NCBI GenBank assembly: GCA_900323505.1
Contig: OOIN01000020.1
Span: 434,001-498,000 of the forward strand
Direction: 5' to 3'
Origin: Ustilago trichophora
Lineage: Eukaryota; Basidiomycota; Ustilaginomycetes; Ustilaginales; Ustilaginaceae
DNA length: 64,000 nt
Below the pieces are notes generated by a model. The model worked only from the letters and a program-made list of their open reading frames with translations. It was not told the origin of the DNA and made no database searches. Shown here in pieces: positions 30,287 through 39,198 of this stretch (its first letter is position 1; each line of letters starts with the position of its first letter). The position numbers and the translations under genes were made by a program.

Positions 30287-32224
30287 CTAAAGGAAAGGCT
30301 GCAAATCAAACTCGAGCGCAGAACAAGGATAATCAATCGAGAAATTCTTCAATACCGTCGGATGCAGTACTCCAATATGACCCACAACTTTATCCCCTTC
30401 CATCTCCTCATCCTCCTTATCACCACTAGTAGTGGTGTTGGGAAGAACCTTCTCCAAAGCTTGCTTGACAGTTTCCAATGCCCCATTCTTGTCCTTCTTT
30501 TCAGCTTGACAAGGTTTGGCATCGGTGGCAGCACCAGGGTTGAACTGTACTTTAGGCAGACGCAAATGAACCGAAGCCGCTCTACCAGGGAAGAAAGTTC
30601 CAATCTCCTTTTCCTCAATCTCCTCAATCCAGTAGCCCTTTTCTCTCTTATCCGCTTTGCCGTCAATCTTGGGAATGGAAAGACTCAACATCAACCTATC
30701 CAACAGTCCGTGAACCACTTCGAAACTCGCCGTCTTGTCACAGTAAACAGCCGCCACGTGACGTTGGTTTCTGGCACATCGCTCGGTTTCTTGGACATCT
30801 TTGAAGGCGATATCCGACACTTCAAACGTTCGAAGTGGCAAAGCGTGCTTTCGATTTTCTCGGACAGTCTTCAACAGACCGGGCAAGAGAGTGGTACGCA
30901 CCACTTGGTATTCGGCAGTCTTGGGGTTCTCCAAAACGATCGCAGACGTACCGTCGTCTTTACGGTTCAACCAGCCGAAATTCTCATCGTGAGAACACAG
31001 GATCAAGGGTAGAACTTCGATCCATCCCGAATACGCACATTCGCGACGGACAATGTCGGCAAGCTTGTTGATCGGCAATGGAGCAGCGACCGTGTTGGTG
31101 GCAGGGAAGGTCTTAGGCAAGTTGTCGAATCCGAATGCGACAGCTACGTCTTCCATCAGATCGCACTCGTGGAGAATATCGGGTCGTGTAGGGGGTACAT
31201 CGACAATGAGCTTCTCGGTCGGATTGGCAGGGTCAACGCTGGCAGTGTGGCCCATCTTTTGAAGGTAACCAATCATCTCTTCAGCTGAAAGCTTGAGACC
31301 GGTACATCGGTTGATGTAGTCGACGCTGGCTGGGAATCTAGTGTTGCTCAAATCCGGGGTGATCTTGGTGGTGCCATCAGGGTAGACCACCTTGACCGGC
31401 TCCACGGTGAAAGGCTCAGAGCAGTACTGGCTGAACATGGCCACAATGATGTTGATGACGATGCCCAATTTGGTCTCGTCGATGGCGGTGGTGTCAATGA
31501 AGACGTTTTTGGTGTTGAGAGTGATCTTGGAGTGGTTAGAGTTGATAATGGGAGGCATCGAGAGCACCTGACGGTTCGAGTCGTAGATGATGGGGTAGAC
31601 CGGGCTATCCTTGATAATGTGCAAGTAGCGAGAGAGATGCTTGTCGCTCTCGTACAACTCCATCAGCTGACTAGCGTCGTAAGCCTGCTCCTTGTTGAGT
31701 GGGGCAAACTTGATCTCCTTTGGTGGCAGCGCTTCGTAGCTAAAGGGAGCCTGGATGATGTCGAGGTCGTGGGTACCGATGGCAACCAGGGTTCTACGTC
31801 GGGCCAGATTCTGATGCAACTTGTCCTGAAGATCAATAAAGTTGGCATAGCTCTCTTCGGTGAAGGTGACACCTCTGAGGACGGCACCTGCAAAGTAAGG
31901 TCGAATCTTGCCAACATCCTGGGTCAATTTGACCTCGATCATGCTCTCGGGTTGGGTGAGCTTGAGCTGAGGCTGTTGGATGTTTCCCAAGAAGACGTTG
32001 AGGGCGCGGCTGATTCCTTCGTGGCAGAGCAAGTCGTACCTGTTGGCGGGGATGTCGATCTTCAACTGCGCCCTCTCGCCAAGTCCTGCTTTGGCAACCT
32101 CGTCGGTGGTGTCATCATCGAGCTCAATTCCAAACTGGAAGCAGAGCTCATCGAACTCTTGGGTGGTATAGGTACGTCCAAGAGCCTTGTAAAAGTGCTC
32201 CTTGTCGACGGCGACCGTGGGCAT
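30287..32224 (-). CDS. FRS1: Phenylalanine-tRNA ligase beta subunit, cytosolic
   Basis: Beta subunit of the cytosolic alpha2-beta2 phenylalanyl-tRNA synthetase. The N-terminus MPTVAVDKEHFYKALGR and the following EFDELCFQFGIELDDD match the eukaryotic beta family. B3/B4 domain sequence lies around residues 90-290 (IGTHDLDIIQAPFSYEALPP, VLSMPPIINSNHSKI), then a B5 domain (DYINRCTGLKLSAEEMIGYL) and the catalytic-like core (RPDILHECDLMEDVAVAFGF). The 645 aa are slightly longer than the usual 590-600 because of a charged insert near residues 590-615. There is one exon. The assignment is secure. Confidence 0.96.
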   Translation of the reverse strand: MPTVAVDKEHFYKALGRTYTTQEFDELCFQFGIELDDDTTDEVAKAGLGERAQLKIDIPANRYDLLCHEGISRALNVFLGNIQQPQLKLTQPESMIEVKLTQDVGKIRPYFAGAVLRGVTFTEESYANFIDLQDKLHQNLARRRTLVAIGTHDLDIIQAPFSYEALPPKEIKFAPLNKEQAYDASQLMELYESDKHLSRYLHIIKDSPVYPIIYDSNRQVLSMPPIINSNHSKITLNTKNVFIDTTAIDETKLGIVINIIVAMFSQYCSEPFTVEPVKVVYPDGTTKITPDLSNTRFPASVDYINRCTGLKLSAEEMIGYLQKMGHTASVDPANPTEKLIVDVPPTRPDILHECDLMEDVAVAFGFDNLPKTFPATNTVAAPLPINKLADIVRRECAYSGWIEVLPLILCSHDENFGWLNRKDDGTSAIVLENPKTAEYQVVRTTLLPGLLKTVRENRKHALPLRTFEVSDIAFKDVQETERCARNQRHVAAVYCDKTASFEVVHGLLDRLMLSLSIPKIDGKADKREKGYWIEEIEEKEIGTFFPGRAASVHLRLPKVQFNPGAATDAKPCQAEKKDKNGALETVKQALEKVLPNTTTSGDKEDEEMEGDKVVGHIGVLHPTVLKNFSIDYPCSALEFDLQPFL

Positions 32225-32700
32225 GGTTGCGGATCTAGTACGACGGCTCGGCGGTGAACAGTAGAGACTGTTAGGAGGTTGATGGTGATGGTAGATGCCA
32301 GTGACCCAGGGCGATGAAAAAGGTGGTATGAAAGATGTCAGGGTCTGACTGGGTGGTCGATGTGGTGGTAAAGGTGGAAACGCATTTGTTGTCGGATGCG
32401 AGTCAGTTGGCTCGCACGCTTTGCAGCCAAAAACAAGACTGTGTGTGGTTCAGCCCCAATTTTCAATTTTCTTTCCTTCTCGTCGTGCCCTTCTCAGATC
32501 TTCTCATAGCGGGTACAGTGAAATAGTCTCTCGTACGAGAAATCCACCTTTCTCAACCATATTTTTTCTTTATGGCCTCAATTGACTCTGCCTCGACGAC
32601 ACAGACGTGGAAATAGTACAGTACAGTACAGCACAACAGGGCCTGCATTGACACTCCGCAGTAGATCATGTACAGACACAGCAACGCCTTCCTCTCCAGC
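32225..32700. other. FRS1 promoter side and EST1-like 3' flank
   Basis: A 476-bp gap between genes in the same direction. TACAGTACAGTACAG lies at 32617-32631. No gene is seen. Confidence 0.5.
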
Positions 32701-35700
32701 CTATGAGGGTCGAGGAGAATGCGCTCCCCCTCCAGCCCCTCCCGGTCCAGGATAGTAAGGATCTTGTCCACCTCCACCACCACCATATCCATGCGGGTTA
32801 CCCGGCTGAGGCGTCATTCTCGACTGCGACTGGTGATGCAAGGCTGAGGTTGAGAATGCTCCTGCCTGTTGCTGATGTTGGTTGGGATGCAGATGCACAC
32901 CTCCTCCTACTGCTCCGCCGAATCCATGCGGGTTGAATGGGTCTGGAGTCGTGTTGCCGTAGGTGTCTGCCAAGCTGCCCGCACCATGTTGCATGTAAGC
33001 GTTGTTTCCCCAACCATGCTGGTGCTGGTGAGGGTAGGTGCCGTGCATCTGTCTCTGATATAGATCCGAAGCAGCGCTTCCAGCGTAAGGTTGCAGATGA
33101 GGAGGCAAGCTTGCCCCTGCGCCTGTGATATCTGAAGCGTTGGGAGCCCAGATCGAGCTAATGGGAGCACCGTTGAAGAGCAAAAGATTGGCATGGTGAT
33201 TGCTCTGATTCGCTCCTGAAGCAGCGGTAGCTTGCTGCGACAGCATCTGCAGCAATGCATCCTGTGGGTTGGCAGCGGCGGTCCCATGCGCCAAAGCAGA
33301 AGAGTTGGAGCTCGTAGGAGTCATATGACCCGATCCTCCTGCGGCAGGCTGGGGTTGCTGCGGCGAGCCGAGAGGGTATGCTGCAAACAATTGGCGCGTC
33401 AGGTCGTCTTTATTTTTGAACGATTTGGCCTTCACCTGCGAAGGCACAAGGAAGTGCTCTGATGCACGGCTGCTGACCACTCCAGAGTCTTGCACCTGTA
33501 CGCTACGCATCGACTGCTCGACCGAATCCACATCCACCTCAGCTCCAGATTGGGAGCCTCGTGCGTGAGCCATAGCTGCACGCATAGCCGCATCCACTGG
33601 GTCGTCCACTGATTCCGGTCTGGCAGCAGCAGCAGTGGAGGCTGCGGCGGCGACATTAGCAGCTGCCTTCCTAGCACTGTTCCCCTCCGCCGCGCCCTCG
33701 GAGCGGCGCTCATATACAAAATTGTTGTTGGAATCATCAAAACGAATCGGACTAGCATCCGACTCGGCGATCACCTTGGCATCGATCATGAGATCGGCGA
33801 TGCGCATCAGCTGCTCCTCGTTTGGGTGCACCTGACTCGGTCGCACCGCCTCGATGTTGGCGCAAGCCTCGCCCATACCAACGCTGATCGTGGTACCACC
33901 CGGAATCGTCGACTGTGTTGCCTTGCGCGTAGGTGCAAATCCTCGCATGTCCGAGTCTTCTTCCAAGCACAGTGCCGGCGCGCCCACCGCGCCGACCTTG
34001 CCAATGTTGGGCAGCGAGTCGAAAGGGAATGCATAACGAAGGCTGTTGATGAGATCCACATATTGCGACCAGCAGCGTTCCATCGCTTCCAGCGTGTCGG
34101 CGTACGCGGCGTGATGAGGGTGAGGTCGTTCCGAATCAGGTCGCACCTCCATCTCGGAGCGTACTACCACAGGGTCGGTCTCGCCGTACTGCTGCATGGC
34201 ATCGCGTGCTCGCTTCTCGATACGCTGCATGTACTCGAGATGCGTCTTGGTCCATTTTGCTACGATACGCAGAGCTGGCAACGTCCTTCGCACCACAGCG
34301 GTCAAGTTGCGGATGGGTGCAGACTGTTTTCCATCGGCCTGTTGCAAAGCTGCTGCCAGATCGTTGTTGGCATCAAAGGCCTCTCGAGTCTCGGCGGTGT
34401 CGACGGCAGCTAGCTCGCGGAAGACGCCGAGCACATGCGCTGTAACTTGAAACTCGACACACCGACCTGTCTCGGGTGAAGGCGCTCGCCTTTTTGAGGA
34501 ACGCTCGCTGCGAATGGCTCGAGGTCGATGTCGGTCCTCTGAGCCGTCGGACGATGGACGTGGTGATTCTCTACTGGATGGAGCAGGAGCAGGAGCGCTG
34601 CGCCAGAGTCGCGTCGTCCAAGAAGCACAAAGCGCAGTGACGAGGAACTGCACGATCTGATCCGCTCGTAGCGCTCGCGCTCGCACCAATGTCGAGAACG
34701 TAGCAAGCACCGAGCGAGACAGATACATAATGTGCTCAAGATGGTTGCGTCGATAGAAGAGACCGTGCAGGATGACGACGTGCTTGATCCATGCATCCGT
34801 CAACTGCTGTGCCTCTTCTACGTTGGCCAACAGACGAGCTACAAGCTGCGGATCTCTCGCCTGGCTGTCCCTGGTAGAATCCCAGGTGAGATTACCGGCC
34901 TCAAGCGAGCGGGATGCTTCTTCAAGGTAGGCCGAGGTGGGCTTGGATAGCAGCTTCTCGAGGTTGATTTTGGCCTTTGCGAACGGCGTCTTGACGCACA
35001 GTGCTCGGTAGTAATAGTAGAGGGAAGCAAACGTGTCGCCCTTGTATGTCGACACGACGGCCAGCTGATTGGACGGGTTGCCCTGGTCTGGCAAGATGAG
35101 ACGCGCCTGCTCGTAGAATGCAGACGCCCGGCTAAAGTCGTACCTAGGCAGGTTCTTGCCCTTCTTGTTGCCGGAAGCATCGTTCTCGTGGTCGTGCGCC
35201 GACATTTCCCGGTATCGGGCCAGATCGCCGCAAAAGATGAGGAACTTGTGCAAGAGGGTGATGAGGTGGATGCGTTTGGCGGGAAGCAAAGCTGCTTGGG
35301 AGAGGGTCTCATCGGGCTCGTTGGCTTGCCGTGTTGCTCTGGATGTATACGTATCCGGAGGCAGAGAAGACGAGACGGAGCTATCCCCGTCATTATCGGC
35401 ATCAATACCGAGCACTTCGAGGTTGGCACGCGCCTCGTCGAGCGAAAAGAGGCGCACAAGCCTGCCAACCAGTTCTTGCCAGAAGAGTTCTTCGTCCAGC
35501 AAGAACTTGCGATATTCGGACTTGACGCGCGCGGCGTCCTGAGCAGACTTGCCTCGTCTGCCGGGCGCCTGTACGGTAGGATCGACCGACCTTTGGGCTG
35601 CAGAGATGTAAGCGCGGTAAGCCGAGATAAGACTGTATGAGGTGTCGTTCCAAATGTAGCCGTCGACTGCCTGCGCTTCGCGGGTGAAGGTGCAGGTGAA

Positions 35701-35964
35701 AAGCAGATTGAGCCAGGTATTGCGAAGATTTCGACGGGCAAAGTCGATCTCTGCATCGAGCAACTTGGCGCTGGCATCCTTTGGGTGCATTCTCCCCGCT
35801 CGCGAGGTGGTGCTGGTGGTCGAAGAGGAGGAGGAGTGAGCAAAGCTCGACTTGACCATGCGATCGAGTTCTGCTTTTTGCCTACGCCCTTGTTCGAGCA
35901 GCGCGGCGGCGCGCGCATCCCTCTGGGCCATGGCTGTGGTGGCCGAGGTCGTCATTACAGGCAC
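32701..35964 (-). CDS. EST1/SMG7-like protein
   Basis: Member of the EST1/SMG5-7 family, which acts in nonsense-mediated decay and, in yeast, in telomerase recruitment. The N-terminal 14-3-3/TPR-like domain spans about residues 60-330: RRNLRNTWLNLLF, EYRKFLLDEELFWQELVGRL, LPAKRIHLITLLHKFLIFCG, and the best block YEQARLILPDQGNPSNQLAV followed by SLYYYYRALCVKTPFAKAK. The EST1 DNA/RNA-binding helical region continues to about residue 700. There is no C-terminal PIN domain, so it is SMG7/EST1-like rather than SMG6-like. The last 330 residues are Gln/Gly/Pro/His-rich and disordered. Start M12 is an alternative. Whether it serves NMD, telomerase or both cannot be read from sequence. Confidence 0.85.
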   Translation of the reverse strand: MPVMTTSATTAMAQRDARAAALLEQGRRQKAELDRMVKSSFAHSSSSSTTSTTSRAGRMHPKDASAKLLDAEIDFARRNLRNTWLNLLFTCTFTREAQAVDGYIWNDTSYSLISAYRAYISAAQRSVDPTVQAPGRRGKSAQDAARVKSEYRKFLLDEELFWQELVGRLVRLFSLDEARANLEVLGIDADNDGDSSVSSSLPPDTYTSRATRQANEPDETLSQAALLPAKRIHLITLLHKFLIFCGDLARYREMSAHDHENDASGNKKGKNLPRYDFSRASAFYEQARLILPDQGNPSNQLAVVSTYKGDTFASLYYYYRALCVKTPFAKAKINLEKLLSKPTSAYLEEASRSLEAGNLTWDSTRDSQARDPQLVARLLANVEEAQQLTDAWIKHVVILHGLFYRRNHLEHIMYLSRSVLATFSTLVRARALRADQIVQFLVTALCASWTTRLWRSAPAPAPSSRESPRPSSDGSEDRHRPRAIRSERSSKRRAPSPETGRCVEFQVTAHVLGVFRELAAVDTAETREAFDANNDLAAALQQADGKQSAPIRNLTAVVRRTLPALRIVAKWTKTHLEYMQRIEKRARDAMQQYGETDPVVVRSEMEVRPDSERPHPHHAAYADTLEAMERCWSQYVDLINSLRYAFPFDSLPNIGKVGAVGAPALCLEEDSDMRGFAPTRKATQSTIPGGTTISVGMGEACANIEAVRPSQVHPNEEQLMRIADLMIDAKVIAESDASPIRFDDSNNNFVYERRSEGAAEGNSARKAAANVAAAASTAAAARPESVDDPVDAAMRAAMAHARGSQSGAEVDVDSVEQSMRSVQVQDSGVVSSRASEHFLVPSQVKAKSFKNKDDLTRQLFAAYPLGSPQQPQPAAGGSGHMTPTSSNSSALAHGTAAANPQDALLQMLSQQATAASGANQSNHHANLLLFNGAPISSIWAPNASDITGAGASLPPHLQPYAGSAASDLYQRQMHGTYPHQHQHGWGNNAYMQHGAGSLADTYGNTTPDPFNPHGFGGAVGGGVHLHPNQHQQQAGAFSTSALHHQSQSRMTPQPGNPHGYGGGGGGQDPYYPGPGGAGGGAHSPRPS

Positions 35965-36645
35965 GAGTCAAATAAAGAGCTTCTCGCGGTGATACGAAGC
36001 GGCGTTTGGGAGGGATCTAATCGCAACGAGGACGATATGAGGATGATGTCGTATGCCCGCTTTGAGTCTGTGGGGCGCGCCCGTCGTCGAGGTGGAGAAT
36101 TCTACGCAGCGTTAGTAGTAGCTGGCGAAACGGAAAGATGGCCACAGTGGGACGATTCGCTGTTCGGGCACGATCAGAGTGATCAGATCATGATAACCTA
36201 GGATGGCTGTCTGATGGAACAGAATGGGAAAAAGAGGAGATGGAGGTGGGAGGAAGAGGGACAGAGATCGTGTCTGGCACTGTGGAGGAATTGCAATCAA
36301 GAAGCCAACCAAGGGCGAACGGACCCGGCGCGGCCGCCCAAAATAGGCCAAAAATCGAAATAAAAAAAAGGTCGGCACAGATCTCGCACACATGCAGCAG
36401 CACAACAGCACAAGCCGACTCGCGTGGACATCGACCCTCGTACACAGACACACTTCATCTTGACTCTTTGTCCGCGGTCGTTGAGCGTCCATGCGCATTA
36501 GGTAAGCGAAACAGCAGCTCAATGCCTATAGCAGTCGAATGTTGCCTAGTATGACCTCGCTCATCACTTTACTTTGCTACAAACATTACCATTTCGCATC
36601 AAACCCTCTTGAACATTGGTATACAGGAAACACTGAAAAAGATCA
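35965..36645. other. Promoter side of the EST1-like gene
   Basis: No gene is seen in this 681-bp gap between same-direction genes. An AscI-like GGGCGCGCCC palindrome lies at about 36073. Confidence 0.45.
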
Positions 36646-39198
36646 TTAGAAAGGCCAAATTTCGGCAAAGCAATCCGTCACATCCTGTACCAATCTCGCT
36701 GGTTGCTCCAATGCGGCAAAGTGTCCGCCCTGATCGTGCCTCCTGTACCACTGCAAGTTGACGCTTCCCTTGACAAACGATTTGGGCGCCTGGATGATTT
36801 CCATCGGGAAGCTCGAGTAACCTGTTGGTTGATGAATGTAGTTGTTCGGATCGCTCGCTATCTGACCTGGCCCACGCGGATCGCGGTTGCGGTAAGGATA
36901 GAAAGAGCCGGCGATGGTATCTGTTGTTTCGTACATTGTCAAGTTGGCCAGGATGGTGGATACATCGGGAGGAATGTCTGTCCATGCATACATCTTCTCG
37001 CCCACCCAGGCAAGGGTGGAGAGTGGAGAGCGCGACAGGACCAGACCGAGTGTCGAGGGTCTCGTGGCGTGCATGGCTGCATAGGCGCTTCCGGTGGCGC
37101 TGAACTCCATCCCTCTGGTCAAGCTTTCTCGTTCATCTTGCGAAAGTGGACCGGGAATGGAGCCGAAACTGAGCAGAGAGACAGTCTTCCACGCTGCTTC
37201 GGCGGCCACTTCAGCGAGTTTTCCCACCGCCGCTCCTGTACCACACAGAGAGCTGGAATGTTGGCCGTGACTCCAGCTTGAGAATAAGCCGAGCGCCTTC
37301 TGCGAATAGCGCTGTTTCGAGACCAGATGAGGCAGCTGCAACACCCAGTGTGGCGTCAATGGACGACCAAGCACGGGCAGGACGAGGTTGGGTCCTTGCG
37401 CCGGGCAAAAGTTGAGATGAGTCGCTCTGACGTTGTTGGGGAATTGGATTGCCATGCTTCGGAGTACGGCTGCGCCCCAGTCGCCAGCTTGAACGGCATA
37501 GTTGTGGTAGCCGAGTGTCGTCATGAGCTTGTGCATGATTCGTGCCACATCCTTGACCAGCAAATCACCATCAGGGCCCGAATGCGTTCCGACAAGCTTG
37601 CTGGTGCGCGAGTCTCGAGCAAGACCTGCAGCAGCGCTGGAAAAGATGTAACCGGGATGCGAGGGGACGACAACGTCGAAATGGACGCGAGTCAAGTTGC
37701 CCGGATGGGCGAGGGGCTTGACGATATCAAGGAATTCGTGGAACGAGCCAGGCCATCCATGCAGTAGCAGCAGTGGAATCACCTTGATTTTGGACCCAGC
37801 TGCAGGGGGATTGGCTCGCTCGTGGATGAAATGCAGATCGACGTCCTCGATCAGCACCTTGTAGTGGGAGAAGGACGAGATGCGAGCCTGCTCTGCTGCC
37901 CAAGTATCATGGTCCGGACCTCTTCTGCTGCTGTTGCCGCCAGACTGATCTTGGTCAGAGCTAGACGGTGCGAATTCGGAACGGAGGAAGGGGACCCAGG
38001 CATCTCGCAATTGGCAAAAGCGGTCGTGAGTCAGTCCAAATCGCTCGTGATTGCCCTCAAAGTCGGCTTTGGTAGGAAGCTTGCGCTGTACGTCGACCTC
38101 GATACGCTCGATGAGTTCCTGGATCTTGTCGTCTGGGATGGTGGGATCAAACTCTCGCACAACGAACGATTGTGTGCTCGATCCGATGAATTTGTCGTTT
38201 CGCGCATCGCGTGCGACGTGGCCACTCTTTTCATCGTAAGAGCTACTGCTCGCCGCACTTGGCTGAAGACCATGCTCACCACCTCGGTATACCGATGTCA
38301 CGCTAGGCTTTGTGTTGAAGAGATTCCAGAAATCGTGCCCTTGCAAAGCTCGTTCAAGATAGTGCGGGAGGCCTTGACCTTGCTTGTTGGCAATGGGCCG
38401 AGGGAGGGTTCGAATGTTGTTTTCCTTGAGCAACTCCTTGACCCAGCGCTGAGCCGTCTCGGGACTATCTTCAGGGTGATGCGGCAATGCAGGTCGTAGG
38501 AAGCGAAAGAGCTGCCACCAGTCGTACACACGTGTGTCGGAAACAATCCATCGTCGACCCCAGCCAGCAGAGTGACTCTGGTGGAGGAGGAGGATGGCTC
38601 TGGCCACGTCTTGGCCGTGTACGAAGTGAACGCTTCCCTTGAGTCCGAGAAGCTCTTTGGATGCACCGACGCGAGAGGCAAAGTTGCGCGGTTGCCGCTG
38701 TCCGCCGTAGAGTCCGGCGAGGTTCAACACAGCCGCTCTACCGGCATTTGTATTATTGGCGCAGCGTGCAGCGGTGACATCGAGAAGTCTCTGTTCGGCA
38801 GCCGCTCGTGCGTTGGATTCATCGAAGGGAGATGAGGAAGTGTGGCTTCCTGGACCCCAAATGCCTGTGCTACCGAGCTGGATCCAGCGTGTGCTGCCGT
38901 GAAGCTCTTGGTACTCGCGGACCAGATCGTCCACCTGTTGGATATTCTTAATGGGAAAGATGATGACCACCGTGGATGCGCGCGGGAGAGGACGAAGAGA
39001 CTGCTTGGTGACAGGATCGGTGAGCTCGAACTGGATCTTGTTGTTATCCTCGGAATTCTTTTCGTCCGGTGGGGAGCGAGATGTGTAGGCAAAGCGAATG
39101 CGTTTTTGATGGAGGAGAGGGATGAGGAAGGACCCTGTCCAACCTGAGCCTAGAAGGAGGACATCTACAGGGGCTGCAGCGGAAGAGAGTTGGACCAT
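36646..39198 (-). CDS. Fusion of an NAD(P)-binding SDR-like domain and an epoxide hydrolase
   Basis: One 850-aa frame with two enzyme modules. Residues 1-300 form an extended-SDR/epimerase-like Rossmann domain: GSGWTG at 17-22, a TGIWGPGS strand-loop, and LAGLYGGQRQPRNFASRV, similar to YeeZ-type proteins; a clear YxxxK pair is not seen. Residues about 345-850 are a microsomal-type epoxide hydrolase: the EHN helix region (FDPTIPDDKIQELIERIEVD), the oxyanion motif HGWPGS at 480-485, the nucleophile D573 in AGDWGAAV, and the catalytic H826 in QGGHFAALEQP. There is no signal peptide or obvious membrane anchor. The junction is uninterrupted with no intron signal that would separate two genes. The substrate is unknown. 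Confidence 0.88.
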   Translation of the reverse strand: MVQLSSAAAPVDVLLLGSGWTGSFLIPLLHQKRIRFAYTSRSPPDEKNSEDNNKIQFELTDPVTKQSLRPLPRASTVVIIFPIKNIQQVDDLVREYQELHGSTRWIQLGSTGIWGPGSHTSSSPFDESNARAAAEQRLLDVTAARCANNTNAGRAAVLNLAGLYGGQRQPRNFASRVGASKELLGLKGSVHFVHGQDVARAILLLHQSHSAGWGRRWIVSDTRVYDWWQLFRFLRPALPHHPEDSPETAQRWVKELLKENNIRTLPRPIANKQGQGLPHYLERALQGHDFWNLFNTKPSVTSVYRGGEHGLQPSAASSSSYDEKSGHVARDARNDKFIGSSTQSFVVREFDPTIPDDKIQELIERIEVDVQRKLPTKADFEGNHERFGLTHDRFCQLRDAWVPFLRSEFAPSSSDQDQSGGNSSRRGPDHDTWAAEQARISSFSHYKVLIEDVDLHFIHERANPPAAGSKIKVIPLLLLHGWPGSFHEFLDIVKPLAHPGNLTRVHFDVVVPSHPGYIFSSAAAGLARDSRTSKLVGTHSGPDGDLLVKDVARIMHKLMTTLGYHNYAVQAGDWGAAVLRSMAIQFPNNVRATHLNFCPAQGPNLVLPVLGRPLTPHWVLQLPHLVSKQRYSQKALGLFSSWSHGQHSSSLCGTGAAVGKLAEVAAEAAWKTVSLLSFGSIPGPLSQDERESLTRGMEFSATGSAYAAMHATRPSTLGLVLSRSPLSTLAWVGEKMYAWTDIPPDVSTILANLTMYETTDTIAGSFYPYRNRDPRGPGQIASDPNNYIHQPTGYSSFPMEIIQAPKSFVKGSVNLQWYRRHDQGGHFAALEQPARLVQDVTDCFAEIWPF

